A DNA stretch of 53,251 bases from Flavobacteriales bacterium (GTDB lineage: Bacteria > Bacteroidota > Bacteroidia > Flavobacteriales_D > Sanyastnellaceae): the NCBI GenBank assembly GCA_027491215.1, contig JAIXWP010000019.1, forward strand, positions 1-53,251, given 5' to 3'. Positions 1-8,974 of the stretch are shown piece by piece. How positions within the stretch are numbered: the stretch's first letter is position 1; each line of letters begins with the position of its first letter. The notes below the pieces were generated by a model. It did no database searches. It worked only from the letters and a program-made list of their open reading frames with translations, and was not told the origin of the DNA. The position numbers were made by a program, and so were the translations under genes.

Positions 1-250
1 AATTCGGAATTAGAAATTCGGGATTCGGAAGATTCGGAGCTCGAAATTCGGGATTCGGAATTGGTGGACTCTTCGGTTGAGACGGATGTTCCTGAATTAG
101 AAGATTTCGAATTGCGAATTTCAAATTTCGAATCTCGAATCTCGAATCTCGAATCCACCATCGAGAATCGAGAATTGAGAATTGAGAATTCCGAATTAAC
201 CACACCAGTAGAAGAAACACTCGAACAGAATTCCGAATTAGTTATCGAGA
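1..250 (+). repeat. Low-complexity GAATTC/CGAATC-type repeat inside a coding frame
   Basis: The DNA is made of short related words: ATTCGGAATT, GAAATTCGGGATTCGG, TCGAATCTCGAATC and GAGAATTGAGAATT. They stay in frame with the TPR gene and give NSEL, EIRDSE, FESRIS and ELRIEN peptides. A small relapse of the same words is seen near 556-582. This looks like an intergenic-type simple repeat that has expanded within a gene. Confidence 0.8.
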
Positions 251-891
251 ATCCGGAAGTTATTCGAGCGAAGGACCTCGATCCGATGGAGGCTAATTTC
301 ATTATCGAGGCCGTCCACTCGACCATTGAATTAGAAGCTGAAGAAGAGAAAGGAGAAGAGGAGAAGGGAGAAGAGGACAGAGGATATGGAGAAGAGGAGC
401 GTGCTCCTGTGACTTATGCCGAATATATGATGGCAAAGGCGAGGAAAATGAAGGGAGGAGAGGAGAAGGGATATGGAGAAGCGGAGAAGGAAGAAGGATA
501 TGGAGAAGCGGAGGTTGAAGATGGTAAAGGGGAATTACGGGAGGAAGAGAGTTTTGAGTCTCGAATTTCGAGTTTTGAATCGAGTGCACGCAGAATACAG
601 AAGCCATCTGTTGTGGAGGTTCAAAAGAGTATTATCGATAAATTCATTCAAAAGCAGCCGAAAATCACGCCTGGCAAGGCTGCGGAATACACAAATACCC
701 TGAACTTGGGCAAAGACAGTCTCGAAGAGGATATGACCTTTGTAACTGAGACAATGGCCAAATTATACGCTGCGCAGGGAAAAATTGATAAAGCGAAGAA
801 GGTTTATCGTCAACTTATTGCGCTCCATCCAGAAAAAAGCATTTACTTTGCAGCCCAATTAAAAAATCTGAACCAGAATAAAAAGATATAA
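1..891 (+). CDS. TPR-type protein, 3' part, with low-complexity N-terminal half
   Basis: The frame is open from base 1, so the true start lies upstream of the window. The last ~90 residues form an ordinary conserved region: a helical segment (IDKFIQKQPKI), then a TPR-like helix pair (ETMAKLYAAQGKIDKAKKVYRQLIALHPEKS) ending in YFAAQLKNL. Proteins with this ending are commonly found directly upstream of secG in Bacteroidota. Everything before it is unusual: residues are built from repeated FESRIS, ELRIEN and NSEL words and then from Glu/Gly-rich EEKGEE and GYGEAE words, which reflect simple DNA repeats. I infer that the upstream part carries more TPRs. The function is unknown; a scaffold role near the envelope is only a guess. 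It ends one base before secG, so the two are probably cotranscribed. Confidence 0.8.
   Translation, partial: NSELEIRDSEDSELEIRDSELVDSSVETDVPELEDFELRISNFESRISNLESTIENRELRIENSELTTPVEETLEQNSELVIENPEVIRAKDLDPMEANFIIEAVHSTIELEAEEEKGEEEKGEEDRGYGEEERAPVTYAEYMMAKARKMKGGEEKGYGEAEKEEGYGEAEVEDGKGELREEESFESRISSFESSARRIQKPSVVEVQKSIIDKFIQKQPKITPGKAAEYTNTLNLGKDSLEEDMTFVTETMAKLYAAQGKIDKAKKVYRQLIALHPEKSIYFAAQLKNLNQNKKI
331..520 (+). repeat. Glu/Gly-rich repeat (GGATATGGAGAAG words)
   Basis: Purine-rich repeats such as GGAGAAGAGGAGAAGG occur, and the word GGATATGGAGAAG appears at about 382, 469 and 497. They encode EEKGEEEKGEE and GYGEEE/GYGEAE. This is a second, unrelated low-complexity block in the same gene, separated from the first by about 80 bases of normal-looking sequence. 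Confidence 0.75.
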
Positions 892-892
892 T

Positions 893-1213
893 ATGGAAAC
901 TCTAATCATTGTACTAATTGTAATCGTAGCCCTTCTATTGGGTGTTGTTGTGCTCATTCAGAATCCAAAAGGTGGTGGACTTGCTATGGGTTTCCAAGGC
1001 TCTACTCAGATTGGCGGTGTTCAGCGTACAGCTGACTTCTTAGAGAAAGCAACATGGTATTTGGCAGTGGCATTATTCGCTCTTTGTCTTGTATCTGCTA
1101 GCTTCTACTCTACTCGTCCAGTAAACAACGAAAAAGGAAGCGACGAAGCAATTGAAAACACACAAGGTGGAGCAACAGATGGCGCTACCAACGGTGGTAC
1201 TCCTCAGCAATAA
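893..1213 (+). CDS. secG: Preprotein translocase subunit SecG
   Basis: SecG is the small accessory subunit of the SecYEG inner-membrane channel and aids SecA-driven export. The 106-residue protein has two hydrophobic helices (about residues 3-22 and 54-72) joined by a conserved loop, QNPKGGGLAMGFQGS, which is diagnostic of the family. The C-terminal tail after the second helix is polar, Asn/Gly/Thr-rich and poorly conserved, as is usual. The ATG starts one base after the stop of the upstream TPR gene, so translation is probably coupled. A strong hairpin with a T-run follows, ending the unit before groES. Confidence 0.96.
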   Translation: METLIIVLIVIVALLLGVVVLIQNPKGGGLAMGFQGSTQIGGVQRTADFLEKATWYLAVALFALCLVSASFYSTRPVNNEKGSDEAIENTQGGATDGATNGGTPQQ

Positions 1214-1237
1214 GACATTCATTTTTTAAGATAATAG

Positions 1238-1272
1238 AATGACAGTGTGGCAATCGCACTGTCATTTTTTTT
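1238..1272 (+). terminator. Rho-independent terminator after secG
   Basis: A 10-bp perfect stem, AATGACAGTG (1238-1247) with CACTGTCATT (1257-1266), closes a 9-base loop and runs into a T-tract (1263-1272). Confidence 0.9.
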
Positions 1273-1377
1273 GCCATTCACTGACATTTTTTTCACTTAA
1301 AAAGCCAATATCTCGCTTGGCACAGTAAATGACAACCGCGAGACACAACTTTAAAAACATATTTAAATAATAACCAT

Positions 1378-1668
1378 ATGTCATTTCATTATTTACCTGT
1401 CGCGGGAACGAAGAACAGAGTAGTAATTCTTCCCGATCCCAAAGAAGAAAAAACAGCGTCAGGATTGTACATTCCTGAGTCCGCTAAAGAAAAGCCTCTA
1501 AGAGGAACTGTCATCGCCGTTAGCGAAATCGACGAGGATGGCAAGTCTCCAGTTTTGAAAGCTGGAGATGTTGTTATGTATGGCAAATATTCTGGTCAAG
1601 AGCTTCCATTGGAAGGATTGGATTATTTGATAATGAAAGAAACAGATGTTTTACTTAAAAAAATCTAA
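1378..1668 (+). CDS. groES: Co-chaperonin GroES (Cpn10)
   Basis: This is the heptameric lid of the GroEL folding chamber in the cytoplasm. At 96 residues it has family length and shows the start region NRVVILPDPKEEKTASGLYIPESA, a mobile-loop region (EEKTASGLYIP) and the conserved AGDVVMYGKYSG and YLIMKETDVL strands. groEL follows after 13 bases, forming the usual groESL operon. The 165 bases upstream hold the secG terminator and presumably the heat-shock promoter. I see no CIRCE element there. A weak inverted repeat (TCTCGC at 1311, GCGAGA at 1338) is the only other symmetry noticed. Confidence 0.97.
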   Translation: MSFHYLPVAGTKNRVVILPDPKEEKTASGLYIPESAKEKPLRGTVIAVSEIDEDGKSPVLKAGDVVMYGKYSGQELPLEGLDYLIMKETDVLLKKI

Positions 1669-1675
1669 TCGTTAG

Positions 1676-3310
<1,635 letters not shown>

Positions 3311-3316
3311 TTAAAT

Positions 3317-3334
3317 ACCGAATAAACATTCGGT
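3317..3334. promoter_or_regulatory. 18-bp palindrome ACCGAAY-N4-RTTCGGT (exact copy 1)
   Basis: ACCGAAT-AAAC-ATTCGGT is a perfect 7-4-7 inverted repeat, 7 bases after the groEL stop and before the terminator. It is the only exact copy outside a coding region. It may bind the TetR-family protein encoded just downstream (inference). Confidence 0.65.
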
Positions 3335-3343
3335 TTGAAAATA

Positions 3344-3376
3344 AAAAAGCCTCTTTACAATGTAAAGAGGCTTTTT
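3344..3376. terminator. Bidirectional terminator between groEL and the tetR gene
   Basis: AAAAAGCCTCTTTACA and its reverse complement TGTAAAGAGGCTTTTT are separated by one base. With A- and T-runs on the two flanks, it can end groEL on plus and the TetR-family gene on minus. Confidence 0.92.
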
Positions 3377-3392
3377 CTTTTTATATAAAAAA

Positions 3393-3962
3393 TTACTTCT
3401 TCAATGCTGACCAAGTAAGATCGCGAAGCGCTTCCGCTTCTTTTGGACCGTTCTTCTTCTTACCCTTTCCTACTTTGCGTGCAGCAGCAAATGCATTCGT
3501 ATAGAAGAACTCGAGGTGAGTGTTTGCTTCTCCTTTTGCAAAGTCTTTCGACTTGATTCCATCAGCGAAAAACTTCACCAACGCCAAGTCCATTTTCTCT
3601 GCAGCCTTTTGCTGATCTGCTGTAATAAGTGGACTTGCATTGTATTGATCAAGGAAAGAAACTTCAATTCCATTCGTCAACGAATAACCCTGGAAAGCTT
3701 CCCACATTTTCTCGAAACGCTTAGAGGTGGTAGCCTTTCCATCAAGAGCTGTTGTCAGAGCACCAACAAGATTTTCTTTACACATCAGGTACATTGCTCC
3801 AACCATTTCATCTTTATTAGCAAAGTGGTGGTAGATAGTACCTACTGCAACTTTTGACTTTGCAGCCAATTCAGAGATTGGCGCGCCTTGAAAGCCACCT
3901 GCAGCCACCATTTGAAGGGCTGTCTTAAGGACTTTTTCTTTTCTTGTCATCGACTTTTTCAT
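3393..3962 (-). CDS. TetR/AcrR-family transcriptional regulator
   Basis: A 189-residue cytoplasmic DNA-binding protein. The N-terminal TetR helix-turn-helix is clear at about residues 8-55: KVLKTALQMVAAGG, ISELAAKSKVAVGTIYHHFANKDEM. The rest is a helical ligand-binding and dimer domain without a recognisable specific ligand. The C-terminus is Lys-rich (GKGKKKNGPKE). A second Met at codon 5 is a possible start. Just upstream are a TATCTTTG -7 box and, between it and the ATG, ATAGAAT-GAAC-GTTCGGT, a 12/14 match to the palindrome scattered through the window. Autorepression through that site is a reasonable inference. The divergent neighbour encodes a YqeY-like protein; the regulator's targets are not otherwise known. 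Confidence 0.9.
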   Translation of the reverse strand: MKKSMTRKEKVLKTALQMVAAGGFQGAPISELAAKSKVAVGTIYHHFANKDEMVGAMYLMCKENLVGALTTALDGKATTSKRFEKMWEAFQGYSLTNGIEVSFLDQYNASPLITADQQKAAEKMDLALVKFFADGIKSKDFAKGEANTHLEFFYTNAFAAARKVGKGKKKNGPKEAEALRDLTWSALKK

Positions 3963-3966
3963 AGGA

Positions 3967-3984
3967 ATAGAATGAACGTTCGGT
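3967..3984. promoter_or_regulatory. Putative autoregulatory operator of the TetR gene (12/14 palindrome copy)
   Basis: ATAGAAT-GAAC-GTTCGGT: the right half is perfect and the left half has two mismatches to ACCGAAY. It starts 4 bases upstream of the tetR ATG and abuts the -7 box, so it would cover the transcription start. Operators of TetR-family proteins are typically short palindromes in this position. Confidence 0.6.
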
Positions 3985-3992
3985 CAAAGATA
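3985..3992 (-). promoter_or_regulatory. -7 box of the tetR promoter
   Basis: TATCTTTG on the minus strand matches the Bacteroidota -7 consensus TANNTTTG. No clear -33 TTTG is seen at the expected distance. Confidence 0.45.
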
Positions 3993-4057
3993 ACAAAAAG
4001 TGTTACATTACATTGCGAACGAGAACTTTAACATCACATTCGATGCCTATAGTTTTG

Positions 4058-4065
4058 TAAATTTG
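4058..4065 (+). promoter_or_regulatory. -7 box upstream of the yqeY-like gene
   Basis: TAAATTTG matches TANNTTTG exactly, 16 bases before the ATG at 4082. The -33 element is not obvious. Confidence 0.4.
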
Positions 4066-4081
4066 GAGAAAAATTCAAGCT

Positions 4082-4531
4082 ATGAACTTAACAGATCAAA
4101 TCAACGAGGATATCAAAACTGCAATGAAAGCAGGCGAAAAAGATAAACTCATGGCATTACGTGACATCAAGAGCAAATTGCTTCTTGAGATGACAAAAGA
4201 AGGCGGAGATGGTAGTGTTGATGATTCCAAGGGCATGGCCATTCTGAATAAGCTTTACAAACAACGTGTAGAGTCAATCGAAATTTATAAGACACAAAAT
4301 AGACCAGACCTTGCTGAAGAAGAGCAGAAGCAGGCTGATGTTATCGCGGCATATCTTCCCGAACAACTTACTGGAGAGAAATTAGAAGCGGCAGTAAAGG
4401 AAATTATTGGACAAGTTGGCGCTACAAGCATTGCTGACCTTGGCAAAGTAATGGGTTCTGCAAACAAAGCTTTGGCCGGCCGTGCAGATGGTAAAGCAAT
4501 TAGCGAATTGGTTAAGAAAATGCTTGCTTAA
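4082..4531 (+). CDS. GatB/YqeY domain-containing protein
   Basis: A 149-residue protein of the YqeY family, a stand-alone version of the tail domain of the GatB amidotransferase subunit. Family features visible are the start LTDQINEDIKTAMKAGEKDKLMALRDIKSKLL, the central SIEIYKTQNRPDLAEEEQKQADVIAAYLPEQL, and the C-terminal GKVMGSANKALAGRADGKAISELVKKML. It has full family length. Its role is not well defined; tRNA-related binding is suggested by homology only. A gene for a retropepsin-like protein follows after 5 bases, so they are probably cotranscribed. Confidence 0.93.
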   Translation: MNLTDQINEDIKTAMKAGEKDKLMALRDIKSKLLLEMTKEGGDGSVDDSKGMAILNKLYKQRVESIEIYKTQNRPDLAEEEQKQADVIAAYLPEQLTGEKLEAAVKEIIGQVGATSIADLGKVMGSANKALAGRADGKAISELVKKMLA

Positions 4532-4536
4532 TTCTC

Positions 4537-4977
4537 ATGGCAAAACATCACCAACAACCTTTGCAATTGATAGGTAGACGCGAGCGTATTGCATTGCCCG
4601 ATATTGGCGGTGTGGTGGTAGAAGCCAAGATTGATACGGGTGCTTTTCGCACTGCCTTGCACTGTGAATCATGCGAAGAAGTTCAGACAGAAAAGGGTCC
4701 CGCAGTAAAAGTGATTTTTAACTTGGATGAAATGGGAAATAAGACTTCCTATTTCCATAAATTTTCCCTGAAGGAAGTAAAAAATTCTTTCGGGCAAAGT
4801 GAAACACGATATTGTATCAAAACCCGCATTAGGATAGGTGGGCGTGACATTCGTTCAGAAGTCACGCTCACCGATCGCTCGGGGATGAAATATCAAGTAT
4901 TAATTGGAAGAAAAACCTTGCTTCGCAAGTTTCTTGTCGATGTGAATCAGACCCACATCCTTCCGCTTCACGTATGA
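4537..4977 (+). CDS. RimB/retropepsin-like protease (ATP-dependent zinc protease family)
   Basis: A 146-residue protein of the family once called ATP-dependent zinc proteases and now seen as retropepsin-like. The putative catalytic aspartate lies in AKIDTGAFRTALHC (about residues 30-43). VTLTDRSGMKYQVLIGRKTLL and a C-terminal VDVNQTH are also family features. Such genes usually sit next to rimK-type ligases, and here the convergent neighbour is exactly that, with the two stop codons back to back. I infer it trims the glutamate tails or related peptide modifications made by that ligase. Confidence 0.88.
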   Translation: MAKHHQQPLQLIGRRERIALPDIGGVVVEAKIDTGAFRTALHCESCEEVQTEKGPAVKVIFNLDEMGNKTSYFHKFSLKEVKNSFGQSETRYCIKTRIRIGGRDIRSEVTLTDRSGMKYQVLIGRKTLLRKFLVDVNQTHILPLHV

Positions 4978-5850
4978 TTATACGTGTTTTTCTATGTATT
5001 TTATGATTTGTCCTGCGATATCCTTGCCTGTCGCATTTTCAATTCCTTCAAGACCTGGTGAAGAATTTACTTCAATGATCAGTGGACCTCTATCACTTTG
5101 AAGAATATCTACACCTGCCACACCGAGTTTAAGCGCATTTGCGGCTTTAATTGCAGCTATTTCCTCTTCGTGCGTTAGTTCAATAACTTCTGCGGTACCA
5201 CCTCTGTGCAAATTCGAACGAAACTCTCCCTCTTTCGCTTGACGTTTCATTGCTCCTACTACGTGTCCGTCAACAACGAATGCGCGGATATCCGCACCCT
5301 TTGCCTCCTTGATGTATTCCTGAACAATTACACGTGCTTTCAATCCATTGAAAGCTTCCACTACTGATACAGCTGCTTTCTTATTTTCTGCTAACACAAC
5401 ACCAAGTCCTTGCGTGCCTTCCAATAGTTTGATCACCACCGGCGCGCCACCTGCCTCCTTCAATATTCTTTCTACGTCTCGAGAGTAATTAGTGAAGACC
5501 GTTTTAGGCAAACCTAGACCGGCTCTAGAAAGTATTTGTAAACTTCTCAGTTTATCACGACTTCTGACCAGTGCTTGTGATTCGACAGCAGTGAATACAT
5601 TCATCATCTCAAATTGACGCACCACGGCTGTTCCATAGAATGTAACAGACGCTCCGATACGTGGGATAACCGCTTGGAAATCCTTCAGCTCTTCGCCATT
5701 GTAAATGATTTTTGGATTCTTTTTTTCAATCACCAAGTTGCACTTAAGGTGATCGAGTACGCGAACGTTATGTCCTCTTTTCTCTCCAGCTTCAACCAAT
5801 CTTTTGGTGCTGTAGAGCTTCGGGTCGCGAGAAAGTATTGCGATGTTCAT
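4978..5850 (-). CDS. rimK: RimK-type alpha-L-glutamate ligase (ATP-grasp)
   Basis: A 290-residue ATP-grasp ligase. The N-terminal pre-grasp domain has [26 protein letters not shown], and the segment [21 protein letters not shown] is typical of RimK. The ATP-binding part shows [17 protein letters not shown] and [18 protein letters not shown]; the metal-binding end has [14 protein letters not shown]. RimK adds glutamates to the C-terminus of ribosomal protein S6 in E. coli; related enzymes modify other substrates, so the target here is uncertain. It converges on the retropepsin-like gene with no gap and no terminator between them. Confidence 0.92.
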   Translation of the reverse strand: MNIAILSRDPKLYSTKRLVEAGEKRGHNVRVLDHLKCNLVIEKKNPKIIYNGEELKDFQAVIPRIGASVTFYGTAVVRQFEMMNVFTAVESQALVRSRDKLRSLQILSRAGLGLPKTVFTNYSRDVERILKEAGGAPVVIKLLEGTQGLGVVLAENKKAAVSVVEAFNGLKARVIVQEYIKEAKGADIRAFVVDGHVVGAMKRQAKEGEFRSNLHRGGTAEVIELTHEEEIAAIKAANALKLGVAGVDILQSDRGPLIIEVNSSPGLEGIENATGKDIAGQIIKYIEKHV

Positions 5851-5939
5851 GTGATATAAATCGTATGCAAAGTAATGACTAAATCAGGTGGCTATATTAA
5901 CGAAATGTGAAAATTATTTTTCCGAATAATTATGGAATT

Positions 5940-7076
5940 TTATTCGAATAAAGCCTTGTTTTGACGAATAGTCTCTGGCGTATTAGTTTTCTTCAAACCC
6001 ATATCTAGAGCGCCTTTCCGCCAGATCTGATAGGATTCGTTGTCCATATTTGTCGCATAAACAAGTTTATTGACAAAGGCATCCTGCTCCAAAGGGAGGT
6101 CCCAACCCGCTCTGCTCCCCTCTAAATCTCTCCAAGGCGTCCTGTCAGAAATGATTACAGGAACCCCATTTATTAGTGATTCTGCGATAGCATGTCCGAA
6201 ATTTTCACCCCATGTAGCCAATATGAAAAAGTGCGCTTGCTTAAGGATAGAAGGGATTTGATCTGGTGATACTTCACCCTTGAAAGAAATATTATGATTA
6301 CCTTTCTTGGACTCCACTAGACAATGCTCGAAATATGGCGCATCATTTTTGGATCCGTATATTTCCCACGAAACCGAATATTCATTCGGTATTGCATTTA
6401 TATATTGGATTGCCTCAAGAATCCCTTTTTCTGAACTGATTCTAGAAAATGTAACCAGCGAAACCTTGCCGACTTCTTTATCCACATGTTCAGATGAACT
6501 TTCACCCTTGGCGCTCAAAACAGGTGCAACCTTTATGCTACTGCTATCACCGAAGTGCATTCTTATTTCATTAGCTTCTATCTCACTTGTGGCGTGCCAC
6601 CTGACATTTCGGAACCAACCAAGCCACTTTGAAAGTTTCAGAAAAATGGTTTTCTTCTTCGACTTAATAGAAAGCGCACCAGATTTAAGCATTCCCCTTG
6701 GAGCAACAATTATTCTCGACCGAATATTCGTTCGGTTAAAATATCTCAAGGGAAAAATGGTAAACTTCGGTGAAAAAAGAGAGTTCAAATAAATCCAATC
6801 AGGCTGAATCTCGGCTTGGAGTACTTTCAAAAGCGAGGTGCTTAAATTTCCCTCCTCAATGTAAAACACCTTACAGTTGGAGGAAATCTCGGTCCAGACT
6901 CGAGGCGTGATATTCTGGTAGGGCTCTTCGGAGCGGTAATCGGTAATTCGAGTAACCACAAAAAAATCATGATCCACATGGTTGACCATTTGAAACAATG
7001 ACTGAATGGGCCCCCCAGCCCTAAAGCCCGGAACAAACCAATCAGAGAAAACTAATATTTTTTTTCTATTGCTCAA
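5940..7076 (-). CDS. Glycosyltransferase family 4 (GT-B) in the polysaccharide locus
   Basis: A GT-B sugar transferase of about 378 residues. The N-terminal half begins KKILVFSDWFVPGFRAGGPIQS, the glycine-rich acceptor-side loop. The C-terminal donor domain has VSLVTFSRISSEKGILEAI, then ATWGENFGHAIAESLINGVPVIISD, where Glu residues of the E-x7-E type contact the nucleotide sugar. I chose the TTG at 7076, which overlaps the asnB stop by 11 bases; an upstream TTG at 7109 is also in frame. No ATG is available near the start. The gene contains two exact copies of the window's 18-bp palindrome. Substrate sugars cannot be told from the sequence. Confidence 0.88.
   Translation of the reverse strand: MSNRKKILVFSDWFVPGFRAGGPIQSLFQMVNHVDHDFFVVTRITDYRSEEPYQNITPRVWTEISSNCKVFYIEEGNLSTSLLKVLQAEIQPDWIYLNSLFSPKFTIFPLRYFNRTNIRSRIIVAPRGMLKSGALSIKSKKKTIFLKLSKWLGWFRNVRWHATSEIEANEIRMHFGDSSSIKVAPVLSAKGESSSEHVDKEVGKVSLVTFSRISSEKGILEAIQYINAIPNEYSVSWEIYGSKNDAPYFEHCLVESKKGNHNISFKGEVSPDQIPSILKQAHFFILATWGENFGHAIAESLINGVPVIISDRTPWRDLEGSRAGWDLPLEQDAFVNKLVYATNMDNESYQIWRKGALDMGLKKTNTPETIRQNKALFE
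6373..6390. promoter_or_regulatory. 18-bp palindrome (exact copy 2), inside the GT4 gene
   Basis: ACCGAAT-ATTC-ATTCGGT, a perfect 7-4-7 inverted repeat. On the minus strand it reads as PNEYSV in the glycosyltransferase frame, so it is in a different codon phase from the copy at 6719. Confidence 0.6.
6719..6736. promoter_or_regulatory. 18-bp palindrome (exact copy 3), inside the GT4 gene
   Basis: ACCGAAT-ATTC-GTTCGGT matches ACCGAAY-N4-RTTCGGT, with the two variable half-site bases not complementary to each other. It encodes RTNIR on the minus strand. Confidence 0.6.
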
Positions 7077-8931
7077 TTTGATTCTTATTGACCCAATGCC
7101 CAAGAACAACTAACGGCCACATACGTGACCATGAAACTAATTTACTTCCGGATAAAAATTGATTCCACTGCACAATTACTTCCTGATGATCCAAGTCTTC
7201 TATTCTCTTCAGAGATCCTAAGCCCTCTTCGCAAAAAGATTTTAGCTCATTTTTCATCCAATGCGCCCATGGAAATGTAAATCCCATTTTGGGACGATTT
7301 ACAATACTATCTGGAATGACATCTGCACAACTCTCAACCAATAGTTGTTTTGGAGAATGTGGAAATTTTATATTGTCAGAAACGGATAGAACGTAGTCTA
7401 CCAATCGATGATCCAAGAAAGGCACTCGGATCTCTAAGGCACTGGCCATGCTCATTTGATCCGCATCTCTGAGCAAGACATTGAGCATATATGATTTCAT
7501 TTCACATTTGGAAACGTAGCTCAAAATTTTATTTGGTGAGGCCTCAAAGCTGCTAGCGATTTGATAGACCTGTGACTTACCAATATTGGTATTTGGGCAA
7601 AGCTTCGCTATGCTCTTATCCATCCAAAGCTGCCTGGTGAGAGCGTATGTAGAAGCTACATCTATTGATTCAGATTTAAGAAGCTCCCCAATTTTTTGTG
7701 AAGCGATGGATGGCTTAACCGTATTCAGTGCTGATGCGGCGAGCGCCCTTAGGGCACGGGGAGTCGCTGCAATCCACTTCTTTTGCTGCAAAGCATAAAC
7801 CCTTTTGAATACATCATAGCCAGCAAAGACCTCGTCGCCACCTAGACCAGACATTGCCATCTTCACTCCTGCTTCACGCGTTACTTTTGAGACAACATAA
7901 GTATTGGGGCCATCGCCACTAGGGTGATCCATGGCATTCAATGCTTCTGGAACAAGTTTCAAAAAGTCATTTGCGGACAGCTTGATATTGTGATGATCCG
8001 TCTTGTACAAATCAGCAATCAATGATGAGTATTCTTCTTCGTTGTACTCCGTTTCATGAAATGTGATCGAAAAAGTATTGACCGGTTTTGTAGCGAACTT
8101 CGACATTAAACCTACCACTATACTCGAGTCGATCCCTCCGCTCAAAAACGCTCCAAAAGGCACGTCAGCTCGCATTCTCAGCGCAACAGCATCTTCCAAC
8201 AATCTACGCACCTCTAGCTTTACCTCATCCCTTGATGCATTATTCAAATCAAATTTCGAATCACTGAGTGACCAATATTGAATGGTTTCGATTGCCTTAT
8301 CAGTTACTTTCAAAAAGCTACCCGGCATAAGCATATCAATACCCTGCAAAATTGTACTGGGAGCTTGAACAGATTGAAACTTCAGATATTCAATCAAAGA
8401 ATTCCCATCAATTTTAGCGGTGATTAAACCCGACCGAATGATCGCTCGGATTTCTGAAGAAAAGATTATTCCACCGCTATTTTGAGCGAAATAAATAGGC
8501 TTTACTCCAAGTCTATCCCTGAATATGAATAGCGTGTCCGAACGCTTGTCTAGTAGGGCTAACCCGAACATCCCTATAAATCGTTCGACACATTTCTCTC
8601 CCCATTTTAAATATGCCGCAATGATAACCTCTGTATCAGTGCTAGTATGAAAATGATAGTCCGATTGTAATTCCTCCTTGAGCTCGATATAGTTATATAT
8701 CTCACCATTGAATACAACAACTATATTTTTATCAGAAGAATAGAATGGTTGGTTTCCTGCTGCTGAAGTATCAATGATGCTGAGTCTACGGTGTCCTAGA
8801 CCGATATTTCCATCAACAAAAACACCTTCAGCATCTGGGCCTCGGTGTGCAATGGCATCGTTCATTTTGCCTAGAACGGAATGCATATCTGCACCGCTTT
8901 TCCAATAAGCTATACCGTTAATTCCACACAT
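7066..8931 (-). CDS. asnB: Asparagine synthase (glutamine-hydrolysing)
   Basis: A 621-residue two-domain enzyme that makes asparagine, or amidates a sugar acid, with ATP and glutamine. It starts MCGINGIAYW, giving the Cys2 nucleophile of class II glutamine amidotransferases, with RGPDAEG and LGHRRLSIID following. The synthetase domain shows the PP-loop SGGIDSS (about residue 265) and later GLGGDEVFAGY and EIRVPFLDHRLVDY. asnB-like genes recur inside polysaccharide loci, where they may amidate uronic acids or similar residues; that role is inferred here from location. It sits between two glycosyltransferase genes on the same strand. A 12/14 copy of the 18-bp palindrome lies at 8433. Confidence 0.94.
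   Translation of the reverse strand: MCGINGIAYWKSGADMHSVLGKMNDAIAHRGPDAEGVFVDGNIGLGHRRLSIIDTSAAGNQPFYSSDKNIVVVFNGEIYNYIELKEELQSDYHFHTSTDTEVIIAAYLKWGEKCVERFIGMFGLALLDKRSDTLFIFRDRLGVKPIYFAQNSGGIIFSSEIRAIIRSGLITAKIDGNSLIEYLKFQSVQAPSTILQGIDMLMPGSFLKVTDKAIETIQYWSLSDSKFDLNNASRDEVKLEVRRLLEDAVALRMRADVPFGAFLSGGIDSSIVVGLMSKFATKPVNTFSITFHETEYNEEEYSSLIADLYKTDHHNIKLSANDFLKLVPEALNAMDHPSGDGPNTYVVSKVTREAGVKMAMSGLGGDEVFAGYDVFKRVYALQQKKWIAATPRALRALAASALNTVKPSIASQKIGELLKSESIDVASTYALTRQLWMDKSIAKLCPNTNIGKSQVYQIASSFEASPNKILSYVSKCEMKSYMLNVLLRDADQMSMASALEIRVPFLDHRLVDYVLSVSDNIKFPHSPKQLLVESCADVIPDSIVNRPKMGFTFPWAHWMKNELKSFCEEGLGSLKRIEDLDHQEVIVQWNQFLSGSKLVSWSRMWPLVVLGHWVNKNQIEQ
8433..8450. promoter_or_regulatory. 18-bp palindrome, 12/14 copy, inside asnB
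   Basis: ACCGAAT-GATC-GCTCGGA: the left half is perfect and the right half has two changes. It encodes IRAIIRS on the minus strand. Confidence 0.4.
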
Positions 8932-8974
8932 TCGTTAAGGCCTTTAATGTTGAGACGAAGGTAAAACAGGAAGT

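Noticed and set aside
302-607. 101-codon minus-strand frame rich in Leu/Pro/Ser
   Set aside because: It is the complement of the purine-rich repeat in the TPR gene.
1273-1377. CIRCE/HrcA operator upstream of groES
   Set aside because: No TTAGCACTC...GAGTGCTAA pair was found; only a weak 6-base inverted repeat is present.
8537-8554. TCCGAAC-GCTT-GTCTAGT as another palindrome copy
   Set aside because: Only 10 of 14 positions match and symmetry is poor; not separable from chance.
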